DNA of 64,000 nucleotides. Origin: Eopsaltria australis. Its lineage: Eukaryota > Chordata > Aves > Passeriformes > Petroicidae. A program made the translations under genes and the position numbers. Location: positions 1,674,001-1,738,000 of the forward strand of contig JAVTVJ010000458.1 in assembly GCA_034509425.1 (NCBI GenBank), in the 5' to 3' direction. Position 1 is the first letter of the stretch. Each line of letters begins with the position of its first letter. Shown piece by piece: positions 47,014-60,900 of the stretch. The notes below the pieces were generated by a model. It was given only the letters and a program-made list of their open reading frames with translations. It did not search any database and was not told the origin of the DNA.

Positions 47014-50000
47014 GTAAGTTCTGCTAAGACCATCCTGATATTCAGTAATTACATTTTAATTCATGCTTCCAGATTTAATTGGCAAGTTAGGAGGTCTAGT
47101 TACAGACCTGGAACCCAGTTGCCTTCTCTGGAGACTGTGTCAAGGTGTGCCAGCACATCAGTGACATGAGCCAGCAGCTGGCAGAGCACTGCTCAGCCTT
47201 CAGACACACGGATGTGACTTGCAAAAGCTCCTGGATGTGAGTTCCTATTCATTTTACAGGGCTCTTCAATAAATGATCAAGTGCTGCTCTGTACTCTCCA
47301 GTAATCTGATATTCATCTCAGGGCAGGGATATTTGTCATGAGCTCCAGCTCCAGCTGTCACAGGAACAAAGGCCAGAGGGACCCCAGAGCTGCAGGGCCC
47401 TTTCAGCTGCTTCCTGGTGAAGGAATGGTCTCTTCCACAGCTTTTCTCTCTCCACCTTGCCCTGGGACATTGCCAGTTCACCAAGGTAAATCCAGGGTAG
47501 TGGGATGGGGGCTACAAGGAACAGCCAGGCTGCTGGGGAGCAATCTCTGGGGATTCAGTAGGTGAATAATGGCACACCTGTGCCCCAAAAATGCAGTTTT
47601 TGCAATGACACATAAACCCAGCCTCTGAGTACACCCTGTCTTGTGCTATCTGCACTTTTGACAGAGGTTTTTCCAATAAATCCCCATTTTGGTGACCTCC
47701 AAATACGTGATTCCAGAAAAGGAATACAGAAAAACATACACCAGGCTTTTTCTGTGGTCGTGCTTCCAGAGAGTTCCTCACTTGTTTGTGTTTACTGTTT
47801 TCCCTCAGACTTTTGGAGGAAGTGGAATGGAAACAATAGGAGCTTATTTGACCGAATATGACTAAGCAGTAATCATTCATTTGCCAACCTGAAGAGTAAA
47901 AAGAGAAAATTAATGAATAGCCATGTGCTAATAAGCTGAGGTTAATTTGAATTGCCAAATCCCACAGATGAATTGATTTTCTACTTTCTGTGGGGTTTTT
48001 TTTCTGTACTCTATGCTTTCCCTCTTTAAATTCCCTTGTGGCTTTAGAAGAAAAAGATGTTTTCTAGTTCCTGTCAGATGAGGTTGGGTAGTGCTAACAT
48101 ATACCACAGCACAACTGCATCACACTGGATGGGAGTTCAGCAGAGTCTCTGAACTAACTCTTAGGGAAATGGTTCTTTATTTCTCAGGGATACGTGAGGA
48201 TGGTCAGAAAAACAAAATCAGTTTAAATTTCTGCAGTCAACCTGAAGGAGATCCAGGGTGGCCTTGTGCCTGCTGGAATTTACATTTCCAGTAATTCTGT
48301 TAAATCACCCAAGCAAGTGATGCCCAAGTGCAAGGCCTGGGAAAATGCTTCAGCAGTGCTATCAGTGTGTTCCAGCTCCACCTAATCCTTCCCATCATTT
48401 CTCACATGAACAGTCTCACCGACTTCAGCTGGGCTTCTCCCAGGCTGCAGTTCAGGGGTGGCACCTGAGTGCGGCTGTCACAGCACGGCCTCTGGCTCCT
48501 CATTTGCCACCCAGCACTTCTCCTGTCCTGCTGTCTGACACAGCCCAGCCCTCTCCTCCCTGCTCCCCTCTCCCCACAAGAAGGGGAGCCCAGAGTAAGA
48601 AGGGAAAAGGAAAGAAGTTCCTGTGATTTGGAATGAAAAGGTGCAGTGGAAATGCCTGATGGAGATCATTGTCATTTATCTCTCACTGTCAAACGTCCTC
48701 AGCTGTCCATGTGGTTGAGCCTCAGTTGAAGGTATCATTATGACTTGCTGTCCATTTGAGATCAAACCAGTGCCTCCATCCAGCTTCTCTGTGTACTTTC
48801 TTAGCCTATGAGAGGGAAGCAAAATCATCCCTCTGCAGTGCATCTCTGTCAATAAACTGCCTGCATTTTGCATTAACAAAAACAATCCTTTGACAGTTGG
48901 GGAAGATGATTATTACCCAGTGCCTCTTCACTCCCTACCCTGCTCCTCCAAACTCAGCTGCACACATTAATTTAAAAGAGGAAAACATAACAAGAGTAGG
49001 AAGAAAGAAAACCTCATGTCACAAGCACCTCAATTGGAGAAGTTTAACTTCCTACAGAGAGTTAGGAAGCACAAACCTGGCTACGTGCTCACCTACACCA
49101 TTAAACTTGGCATGATTTTGTGGTGCCTGGTTTTACATTACGTGGTCAGTCCAGTCAGCTCCTGCTAGAAGGACAACACTGTCAGCCCAGTGCAACTTTT
49201 TGAGATGTTTTTTAGGATTTAAAATATAACAGCTGTTCTTGCTTCTTTCTGCACGGGGTATTAGAACACTGGGGCTCAACCTTGTCTTTGGGAAAGTGCC
49301 TCTTCAGCTGTGCTGCCTCTGTGCTCTTTAGGTCTCTGAGCTGATCCTGCTTTATGTTTGACTCAAGAAGATGTTTCACACTCTGGTATCATTAATACAC
49401 AGCACCCTGGCTGCCCCTGGCTGTTTCCCCTGGATACACAGTTGAGCTTCCAACCTAAATGCATCTCCTCGAGGCAAACAGGCAGCTCCAGCCTCAGGTG
49501 CCCCTGAAAACCCCACTAGGAGAGTCAAGAACAAGCCTAAATGGGTCTCATTTTAAAACGGCGGGTGCTGTAAAGGGGAAACTGTGATTCAAGCAGAGCA
49601 CAGAATGCCAGGAAAAAAAAAAGTTATTACAATGAGAGCTATTTTCTCTTCTGGGAATGGTGAGGAAAGGACAAATCTAAACTCTGACATCAGAGAGCTC
49701 CTTGATCCTTCCATCACGTGTCAGAAAGCTCCTTGATCAGCCCCGTGATTGGTACCTCAGTGTGCAGTTGTCATTTTAGGGAATGTTTCTTGTTATTTTC
49801 AGCTCCCCAGAGAGAAGAGCCAGGAAGAAAAAGCCTCCTGCAGAGGTGCCCTGAGGCCAGGTGTGCTGGTGTGAGGGGTGGCAGAGCTTTGCTGTGGCCA
49901 GAGCTGCAGCTCTGTCCCAGACCTTCCCTTCCAGCAGCCCTGCCAGGCTCCTCCCTGTGCCCAGCTGTCTGTGCTGGCAGCAGCTCAGCAGAACACGAGG

Positions 50001-51849
50001 TGCAGCTTGGCCTTGTACCTACCCCTGTAAGGCTGCAATTTTTTTGTTGTTGTTGTCCTTTTGTACCTGACGTGTTTGGGAAAAAACGCTGCTATCTTGG
50101 CAAATATCTGGACATCTTTGCTGTTAAGAGAGCAGTGATTAATGTGCTTTTTTGTTCTCTCTGATTAAATTAAAACATGCATTCTAACATGTCTTGGAGA
50201 CATTTATAATTGTCCTTGTGTAGCCCAGCTTATCAGGACGCAGTAGCAGGTGTTGTCAGCAGAGCCAGCCAGGATTTTTATTGCTGCATGCCAGCCCCTG
50301 TGCTGAGGGCCAAGGCCCAGATGCCTCAGCCCTGTGCTCATGCTGAGCAGGGTTTCCATGAGCATCCCTGCATCCCTGAGCCCGGGATGGAGGTTTGGGG
50401 ACATGGGGACACCCCCAGCCCTGTCTGTCACCTCCACATTAACCCACCCAGCTGCACTGGGGATTGGGCAAGGTGGCTTTGCAGATTTCCCCACATCTGT
50501 GAGCAATTGAAACAAACTTCACTGACTTTATCTCAAATGGAGCTTTCTGCTAGTTTATCTCAAAGTGTGTCTCAGTGGGCACAAGTGGCAGCTTTGATGT
50601 GAGATGGAAACTCACTTTCTGTGTGGGGCCCTCCTGTCCTCATGTGCTGATGTAACCCTGGGCAAAGTGTCCCCTCCATCACCAGCACTGCCCCTCCTGT
50701 CCCAGTGTGCCCACATGTGGGGATTTGGGCAGGTTGGGATTGCTGAGGTCATCCCACATCCCACATCACACCAACCTGCCAGGTGTGGCCTCACCCGTGC
50801 CGTGGTCTCATCCTGCAGAGGCTGCTCAGGGCCCCATCTGATGGTCTGTCTGGTGGTCACTCTTTAGCCAGAGCGGGATCAGCTTTGTGCTCATTAAGTT
50901 CCATCCCTTTTTCTGGTGAATTTTAGGCAAGGGGAGCAATCTCCTTTATTTTCAGCCCCTTTTGAAGGGCCTGACACCATAAGCTGGTGCTACAGGCAAA
51001 GGCATCACTCTAAAGAAGCCACAGTTTAAGGACTTGGAGGTTACCTTTCTTGCTCTGGAACAAAGATAAAATAAGTTGGATTTGAGCTTGATGAAATAAG
51101 TTTCACTTGTACTTTTGCCACCTTTGTGTGAGGAATAAAGGCTGAACTGATGGTTGTGTGAGTTGTACACGAAGGGTCAGGTTTTCTGTTTCTGCCTTTT
51201 TATCATTGTTTCTCTTTCAAGAAGGTGTAAGCACATGAAGGTGTTGGCACAAACTGGTTGCATGTCTGAAAAATAAGTATCAAGAAGTTTAAAAGGCAGG
51301 ACAGTGTTTTCCATGATGGAAAGAAGGGTTCATACTCATGTTATTGTTCTGTTGCAACTCCTTGGCAAACTTTTCCTGCATGGGGAAAAGAACAAGCAAT
51401 CCCCAAATATGATACTTAACCTGGGGGCTGTTTGGCACTTTTTTGTTTGTGTCTCTCAAGTTTCCTTTGCCCATCAGCCCTGGGGTCACATCCATTCATC
51501 GGCTGTGTTTTGGGGATGTCAATCTGTTTGCAGCTCTGCAACGGCCACAGAAGGGCCTGGTCAGAGCTCTGGCAGGGCATTCATCAAACAGCATCACGTC
51601 AGAGCTGTCTCTGATCACAGCAGTGGCCACTCAGGGTTACCTCTGCTTTGGAAGCAGATGTGCAACAGACAACTGAGGTTTTTATCAAAGGTTTTCAGGG
51701 CAGCGAGTTACCATGGCAGTTGCAGTAAGATAAAACACTGCAGGATCTTTGAGAAGGAGTCTGTTGTAATTTTGTAATTCTATAGGGTGTATTGTCCAGG
51801 AATTCAAAGCGCTCCATTACGTTTCACTGCTCTATTGTAAGGTGGGTAA
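47014..51849. other. Unique non-coding sequence
   Basis: No gene or repeat family recognised. A GTT run occurs at about 50040-50057. The 148-codon frame at 49718-50164 shows no recognised domain. Confidence 0.5.
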
Positions 51850-51925
51850 ATATGATTAGTTCCATTATTAGACTGGCAGAATAAGACACTGAAGTGAGCT
51901 GATTCCCCCACTGTGGCACAGGTAC
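51850..51925 (-). mobile_element. Possible MIR-like SINE fragment
   Basis: The plus strand reads 'ttagttccattattagactg', 'gcagaataagacactgaagt' and 'gagctg...cactgtggcacag'. This tracks the antisense MIR order 'ttatccccattttacagatg', 'gggaaactgaggc', 'aagtgacttgccca', 'tcacacagc'. It is short and strongly diverged, so chance similarity cannot be excluded. Confidence 0.4.
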
Positions 51926-54900
51926 CACTGGTGTCACCTCTTCTGCGGTGTCAGCCTGCCACAGCCCAGCACGGCAGCTCTGGGATGTCTGATGGTCCTT
52001 TTGAGCAGTTCTGCAGGCTCAGGTGCAGCTGTGTTTTCCCAGTGGTGTCTATTCCTGGTCTCTCAGAGATTCACCCCTGTAGTGAATATTTTACATATTT
52101 TACTTGATGTCTCTAAAAGCGGAGTTCATTAAGCAGTCCTTAAAAAAAGCCCCAGCACTCAGTTCATGCCTTCATTAGCGTCTGTGTGCTGTCAGTGCTT
52201 TCATCACCCCTCAACCTCACCCCACTGAATCCCTCTCTGCTGCACTCCCACGCACTGCAGCTGTGCCTGAGACCCAACCTCCCCTGCCCACGTGTGCTGC
52301 ACTCCCCCAGAGCTGACCCCACGCTGTCCCTGTCCCCTCCACAGCTCCCTTTGATCCCAGCCACCTCCTGGGAGCCTCCACAGACAGGTACGGGCAGAGC
52401 TCCCTCCTCAGCTCAGCATCCTTGTTAAAAACCACCCCCATAGGCTGATTGCTGTTGTTATTCTTTTTCATCCTGTTATTGTCTCCCTTAGGCCAGTCAA
52501 ACACTGAAAAGACAAACTTTAATCAGTGATTGCTTTTACACTTGCTTGTGTTTCACGCCTGCTGGGAAGTGCGAGGCTCCAGCCTGCTCTCTCCCTGTGT
52601 GCTGCTTCATTACATTCCCGAGGTTCTTTTTGTAGTTGATTTCCTACCTTTAAAGGTGATCTGTGCTCTAGAGGAGACAAGAACTCTTTCTTAATCCTGT
52701 CTCCCATGCTAGTGTTGCTCTACCTTTGTTGGAGCACGGGATTTTCCAGGACTGAGCATGATCTGGGCTTTCCCAGCAGTGTTTGGGATGGGGGGAAGGC
52801 AGCATAGCCAGCCTTAGCTGTAAAGCCAGCCTTAAAGAAATCCAGCTTTCTCTGGGAAGGGGCCAACTGCAGCATTACATCTGAGCTCCTTCCAGCTCTA
52901 AGATCTTGTCTAATCTGTGGACACGGGGAGATCAGTGAGGTTGGTGATCCTTCAGAGGGAGCCTCAGTGACGCCCTTGCAGTGCCAGCCACCTCCGGTGC
53001 TGTCTGCACCTGCAGCCCAGCTCCAGTTCTAAACTAATACCCAGCAGCTGCTGAAGTGCAAATGGCACCTGCAACTGCAGCCACACAACACAAACTGCCA
53101 GCTCAACCCCACAGTCACCTCCCTGGAGCATGAACATGGACCCTGGTGATGGAACACCTCTGTGTGTGTCTGTGTGTGTGTGTGCACTCTGGGCCCACAC
53201 CTGGGACACTGCAGGGCACTCCCTGCTTTGTGTTCTTTCTCACAACATCATGCACAAGGACTACAAACAACAGGTCAAACAATTTTTAATCTCTTTAATT
53301 AAAAACACCCCAGTGTTGCTGATTTTCCCCCTGCAGAATCCAGACTGCCCAAATTCTTGTTGTTTCCTCGGGTACCTGTGGCAAGAAGGGCTGAGAGCCC
53401 TCTGTCCTTGCAGCCCTGCTGCCAAGTTTGCAGAGCATCCATCAGCCGGGGGTGGGCTCTGGATGCCCTTGGTCCCTCCTGCTGTGGCATCCAGCTGACA
53501 GAGGTGTCCTGTCTTGTCCAATTTGGGCCCCTTTAAATATTACCTCCTATCCCCCCTTTCTTCACTATTTTGGGATCTCCTCAAGGCTGACATTTTGGTC
53601 CTGTTTTTAGTGCCTGCTAAAAGGTTCTTTTTCAAACCTTCCTAATGTTTTCCTTCTCAGGTTTCCTGCAAAGGGCTCCTGTGGGAGCCCTGCTCCTCTC
53701 TGTGCTTCATTTCATAATCCTCCACCCCGGTCTCAAATACAACATGGCAGATCTTGCTGATTCACCAATTAAATCGAGTGGAAGAATTTGGATTATTTTA
53801 AAAAATAATTTTAACACAGTTCAAATCAGCCCAATTGATTGTTCTCTCATGTAGCCCCTATTAGGCGTTTTCTGAGAGGGGAAGAAAAAAAAGCATCACT
53901 TTTATTATTTTTTTTCTGACTTTTGGCTTCTATGGCAGCACAGCGTTTGACTCTTTGCTCCTTGCCTTGCTCTGAAACAGTTTATCAAATCTCCTTCAAC
54001 AATTACTGTCTGCTCCTCTATTATTCACTTTCACTTGCTTGATTCCTTCCTATCAATCAGCCTCCTTCCCCCTTTCCAGGCTGCATTCTGCCAGCATAAA
54101 AGGCTCCTGCTGGAGCTGCAGTCCAGGGGAGGTGCAGATTTAACCCTTCCCTGAGTTCCCAGCTCCCCACACCCCAAACCCAAGGCAGCCACTCATTTTC
54201 TGTCTCCCTGCTTCAGCCTAAGCTGCTCAGGCTCTCCATCATCTGCTCACTCTTTCTCCCCATTTGCAAGTGAGGAATTTCTGTGTCAACAGAATGGTTT
54301 CCTGCAGTTCATGCTCACCCTCCCAGTAAAGCTGCAACTTTCACTGAAACTTTGATGGGTGTTTTTAAACAAAAACAAATCTTCCTGCAGTGCTGGAGCT
54401 TCTCACTGATTTCCAATGAATGTGCTTCCAGTGAATCTCTGCCCAAGAACTTACCTCACCATGAGATCTCCTCTGTAACTGGAAATAAATCTAACTAAAC
54501 TGGAAATAAGACCAACTGAAATAAGACAGTGGGGAGGTTGCTTTGAAAATAAAAGCTGTCCATTCATTATGACCACAGAAGTGGATCCTGCTCCGTGTTC
54601 TTCTATCCTGTTCTTTATTTCCATCCCCTCTGGATCCTCTCTCCCCCAGATTTCACCATCCCTAGTGCTGGCTCAGTGCTTTCACCTTCACATGTTTACA
54701 TCATAAAGACTCTCTCAGAGAAAAAGGTTTTCCTAAGCAGGAAGTGGAGCTCTGGCTTTATAATAATCATTAATAAAGCAATTAATTTGGGCTGTGCTCT
54801 GTGAAATCTGGAGACCTTTGGTAGGTCATGCTTAGAAGTCCATGTCTTTTGTATTAGTGAGGCGATAAAATTCAAATGGAAATGAGAAATGTTTTCTGCT

Positions 54901-57900
54901 CTTTACATGGAATGTGGAAAAAAAAATGCTATAATTTGACTGGATTATTAAAGGAAATATGTCAGAGGGGCTGTTCTTACTCTGTGCTTTTGAGTGTCAG
55001 AAAAACGTGAGAAATATCGCATTTTTTCAATGAAAAAAGTAGGCCTAAGGTATAAAAATATGGTTTATTTATGAAAAGTGTATAATTTGGTGCAACCCCA
55101 AAGCCTCAGTGATGAAAGTGTCCTGCTCCCAGTGGCAGCAGATAAAAGCAAAAAAGCAGTGCAGGGATGGACACCTGCACTCTCCAGGCCCTGGGGTCTG
55201 GCCTTGCTGCTCGTGTGGAGGGGACTGAAGGAGAGTGATGGTGTCTGGGTTCCTATCAATTAGGATCAAAGCCACTTAGCTGAGATGTGCTTCCTCTGAA
55301 TCCTCATCTTGGGTTTCTGTCATGCTTCTTTAATCTCTTACAAAGTTACATTTCCATTAAAAAAAAATTTCCATTTTTCCTGCTTATTTTCGTTAAGTGG
55401 CAAGTCTCCTTAATGATGTTTTTTTGGATTCAGAAGCTCCTCATCTAGGTCAGCATTTTCAGAGTGCCAGTTTCCCAGTTGTTACGTCGCTACGCCTCAA
55501 ATCCTTAATTCTAAACAATGAAAGTCTTGGAACACTTCTTGCTTCCCTTTAATTTCCTTCCTTCTGAGAGCTGAATTTTTCCTCTCATCGCAGTCTCCAT
55601 CCCAGCTTCAACTCATTTATCAATTTATAAGTCTCACTTCTTCCAGAATAGTTTTTCGGATACGTATTTTTAGATGAGAGCTGTTCCATCTTTCCAAAAT
55701 GATCACTTCAAGCTCAGCCACTGGAGCTGAGACATACAATATTTAAATTATTATTTATAGTACAGGAACATGTGGAGACTTTCATTAAAGATAAGGCATT
55801 AGCCTTGTGCCTTGATGAGTAAAGGCACAGTGAGTGATGGTCCCTTCTCTGAGCAGTTTGCACTCTCCAGTCTGGGTGGACTTGCTGGGGGAATTTAAGG
55901 AGAAATTTAACCCAAACACGTGTTGGCATCACTCAGGGCTGGACACAGGCCCCAGTTTTTGTCAGAGCTGCGCAGCCCTGCCTTCCCCAGCTCAGGGTGC
56001 TGCTGTTTGTGTCTCAGTGCCTGACAGGCAGCAGGATGGGGTGAATCTGAGGAACAGGGGAACTGAGAGCCCTCAAGAGACCACAGCCACCCTTGGAGGT
56101 GCCAGGAGAGCACAGCTGGGCACATCTGCAGAGGAGAGCAGCAGAGTGATGCCCTGAGCTCAGCAGGGACAGGAGCTCCAGGGCACGATGGGGAAACACC
56201 ACTGGAGATAATAGGACTAACATGGCCAGACAAGTCCAGATTCCAGCATTTTCCCAGTCATTGTTAGAGGTCCCTCTTCTCCAGCATGTCCCTGATTCCT
56301 GTGATTCCTCAGCCAGCACCACCTCATCATCTGTCAGCCTTCAGCAGAGTCTGGTGCATTTCTGCACTGAAAGAAACCTTTCTACTCAGATTACCATTTA
56401 TAGGTCCAATTTTTTTCACTAAGTGGTGTAAATTAGTTCTGTGTGACTTGATGGATTCTCTCCCTCCCCCCTGACAGCAGTGATAAAAGATCTGACCCCT
56501 TTCTGGATGTTTGTAAAACCAAACATACAAAATCTAATTTGTTTAGGGCTGAGCTTTTAATTGCTTCACCATCACAACGTGAAACCGAATGCTTTAGCAA
56601 TCCTGGGGATTGATCGACTGATTTATAATAAGGGACTTGACCCAAGAGGGGTTATCAGCCTTGGATGCAGCAGAATAAATCTTTTTGGATCTGTCAGGAC
56701 AGTGGTACCGACCTGAGTGGGGCAAGGATTTGGTGTGCAGCTCCTGAGCCCTGCTGTGGCTGCTGATGAAATGTCCCAGTGAAATGATTCTCCAAGCTGC
56801 ACTTCTTATCAGGGCTGAGCACTGTGACAGTGAAATAAAGCTGAGCAACCCTGGCCAGGGGTGGCTCTGCTCCCAGGTGTCCAAAAATCAGGCTATGCTC
56901 GCTGACCCAACAGCAGCATTGAAACCCCTGCTGCTCTGAGGGGCTTTGGGTTTTTGATTGCTTAGAATTAGGATTGCAAATCCAACCCAATGCTTTTACA
57001 CAGAGTATTCCTGGTCTTAAACTACCTCTAATTAATTTAGGTCTTCTTGCCCTGGCCCACAGATCATAAAGCCTTCTTTAGCCTTCCAGAGGTAGCACTG
57101 GTTTAGCCTTCTGCATGTGCTGATTAATATCAAGTCAGAATAATTCTTTTTTCCCCAGAGAAATCCCCCATGTTTTACTCATAAATAAAAGAGGAAAGGA
57201 AGAAACATTCTTGATGGCATTTCTGCGATTTGACTTTGCCTTTAGAATAGAACTGCACACATACGGCACTTGTCGTCCCTAAAACTTACATTTTGAAAGT
57301 TCTTTGAAGATCTAAATTACAGATCTTTCATATGAAAAGTTAATGAAGGACTCTAAACAAAATAAAATAGAAATGATGACATGAAAGAGCCTTCTTATGG
57401 CTTCAATAACAAGATAAACAGTTTAATATTCCACATACTGCATTAAAAATAACAGCTGGGCTCCGTGGAGATGAATTCCCCAACTCAGCTACACTGGTTC
57501 CCACATTACCCAAGCACAGGTTGCTGACTGTCCCTCACTTGTCACCTCCCTCTGGCCCCCAAAATGCTGAAGGCAGCCAACACCTGATCAGTTTTAGCAG
57601 ACACCACAAGCACAACCACAGAATAAAGTGCCATTACCAGCACCACTTCAGTACCCCCAAGTGATGGACACATTCTGTATTGACAGCCTCTAATTTTAAT
57701 GAGCTATTGCTGTTTCAGACCCTATTGATTGGCCTTTTTTTCCCCTTCTTCCTCCAATTCAGTGAGAGGAAACAAGAACCAGCATTTCATTAAAAGGAGA
57801 GTTTGTCCAGTGTTTCATATTTCATGAATCCTTGTGAGTGAACACATCCCATAAAATAACCAATTAATTCAGCTCTCTAAGACTCAGAGTGAAAGCTACA

Positions 57901-60900
57901 CCACTACATTAACAGAAGCTTGGGAAGGCACGGGGTTTAAAAACTGTATAAAAAGTTCCCAAACATGATTCTCATCCACATCCCTTGCTTCACTTCACTT
58001 TCTACCTCTCGGCTCTCCTGACAGCTTCTGCTGTGTTTGTTGTTGTGTGTGACTATTGTAGCGTGCTGTTTGCAGCTCGGGGTGTTTCACATGCAATCCC
58101 CATCTTTCTGGGAGTGCTTTTTGTTATTGTTGCTTCTGACAACATCACAGATTCCAGTTAAAAGTGACCAAAAGAGCAGGGGAAGGAGTAACCTGCAATA
58201 ATGATTTGCAAATTGTGTTAATTTCATAGTGGGATTCTGCTTTTTGATAGGATTTAATGCGTAATGAGCTCCTGAGACGTTATTTTTGCTTCAAAGCTTT
58301 GCTGAGTACTAGATCCTATTAAATTCTTGAAGTGAACACACCAAAAAAAATACTTTGAGCTAATTTTAATAATTTTTAATTGAAGGAATATTTTTATTCC
58401 AATTTGAATATTCAAGCTGTTCGAAAGTTAAGATATTCTCAAACTATTCATCAGTCTTTTCTTTCCATAAAATCTTTTCTTAGGCAGCCTGTGGCTTTTG
58501 AGGAGGGGGGCAGGGTTTTTTGTCTCACATTTATTTTTCAGACCAAATTGAAACAAATTTAGGCATATTTTGCTATTTATTTCTTTTTAAGTGCCTGCAC
58601 ACTGCAGTCTAATCTCCATTCTTTTTATTGCTGTTTTATAGTCTGCCGTTATTGTTTGTTTCCTTCACATTTTCCTAAAAGCAGAAACGAAATACAAATT
58701 TCCCTGCTCATCCTTCCTTGTGTGGTAGCAGGAGCTGGATTTGTGTCATGCTCAGTAACATGAGTATTTCATTGTTAGCAGGGCTGTTATATCACATTAA
58801 ATCTCAGGGATTCCAGCAGAGCCTGGCATCCCAGGCTGCAAAACAACTCACAGGAGCCCAAACAGCATCACAATCCACACACAGAGCAAGGAATGTGTGA
58901 CTGCCACGCCTCGGGAGGAGGAGCGCACACACAGGGGTTCAGTGACCTGGTTCAAGCCTTCCCAAAGACCTGGAGTTGGTTCCTGTAGCCACCAAACTGT
59001 TTGATTTATCCTCTTGACCTTATCCCTGCTCTCCAAAAATCCAGGGCAGGCTGGGGAGCAGCAGGCAGTGGTGTGAAAAGTGAAACACAGCCCTGGGGTT
59101 TGTGTCTCACAGCTCTGCTCACTTTGAGCACAGCACGGACCAAGGGCTGGGTGTGCAAGGGGCAGTGGTGCTGAGTGGAGCCCTGGCTGGACCAGCTGAG
59201 CCTTGACCCTCTGACCACTCAGGCCATGGACAGCATGGAGAGGCTCTGACCCCACACCTCTGCCTGCAGGGGATTTGGGGCCAACAGGGGCAGTGCTGGT
59301 GGAGCTTGCCTGGCATTTCCCTACAGGTGAGTGCAGCCAGACACTCTGGGGACACAGGTGAGGTGTGGCCTGAGCTGTGAGCACCGAGGGGTTTTGGTTT
59401 GCTGTCCTGGCTGCCCAAGGCTCTGCTCCCAGTGCAGCCAGCCAGGATCTCTTCGTTAGTGGTAAACCAGCGACCCTAATGAGTCCCTCAGCCCTTCCAT
59501 CTCCATGTCAGTTTTTAGGAATCAGGGACAGATGGTTAAGGGCTCTGAGATGTTTGGGGTGACCTTGGGGAGGCTCTAACTACAAGGCAAAATTGCAAAC
59601 GTTGACTGCAGTGAGCAGTTTAAGACTCTGGCACTCTGGCAAATCTCAAAACCTAGTCTTAAGTTGCTATTTTTCCCCCATGGCAAACTTACAGATTTCA
59701 CAATGACTTTGCTGTAGCAGTGACTTGAAAATCATCGTGAGTGAGTGTTCCCTTTTAAATAATGGATTATGAGGCAAAGATTAATTTTTGCTCAATTTTC
59801 ACACTAATTCAGTGCCTTGCTGCCAGCAGAAGCACAAAGAAGGACAGGAATTCACAGTGACTTTCTCTTTCAAAGTCGTCACATGCCTTTATTGGATGGG
59901 ACTGTTTGCAATGAAGTCCCATCACTCACATCTGGTGCCTGCTGAACCGTGGGACTTTGACATCTCCTGGAACATCCTTTGGTTCTTGTCAGCAGAGAAG
60001 AGCTCAGCCCCTTCCCAGCCTGCCCAGTGCTGGTCTGGAGGAAACCAGTCCTGCCATGGACAGGTCACAAACCAACAGCCCAGTGACAGCCACCTCTGCA
60101 GCTGCCATGTGCCTCTTGTTTTCCAGGCCAGTTAGAAAAGCAGGGGAGAGGGAGAAAGAAGGAAACAGAGAAAGACAGACAGCTGAGAAGTGGTGAAACC
60201 AGAAATGCTGTGTCCCAGAGGCATTTATCAGCCCAAATGAAATGGAAACAGCGAAAGGGAAACACTGCTTTGCTTTTCTCAAAATTGTATTTCCAGTTGA
60301 ATGAGTTGAAAAGAAAATATCCTTTCCTTCTCCTGCGATTTTGAGAGATCTGTTTGCTAAGTCTGCAGGCTTAGGAGGAGAGACAAGGAGTATTTATTTT
60401 CTGTATACGTTGGTAATTTATGAGGTTGCTATAAATGCAGAGTTTATGGAAGTAAAATCAGGCCATGAAATAAAAAGGATTTTATTCAAATATCCCAGCT
60501 TATTAATTCTTTCTAATTCTTCACAGAGGAGGAGTGAGTGAGGATGCATGCACGGTTTACTGAATATTAAGAGGGAGAAGATCCAGTAAAAGTAGCAAAG
60601 GCAGGTATAATTTAAAAATAGAAAAAGATGAAAGATAAGTAAATTTTATTAGGGATTGAAATATAATGGAATTTTCCTTTTCCTATTTTGCCATCAAAGA
60701 TGGCAGCAAGAAGTTCACCATTGTGGGAAAGGGTCTTGCATTGCTAACAAAACTGCACAAAGTGGCTTTACCTTCCTGTACAGCCAGGTGTGACCCAAGG
60801 GATGTAAATGCAGCTCTTATCTGAGCCACACGAAGGGGTGGAGAGCAGGTTTAGAGCCTGAGTGAGAAATAAGATGGCACAACAGCTTTCACTGGGATTT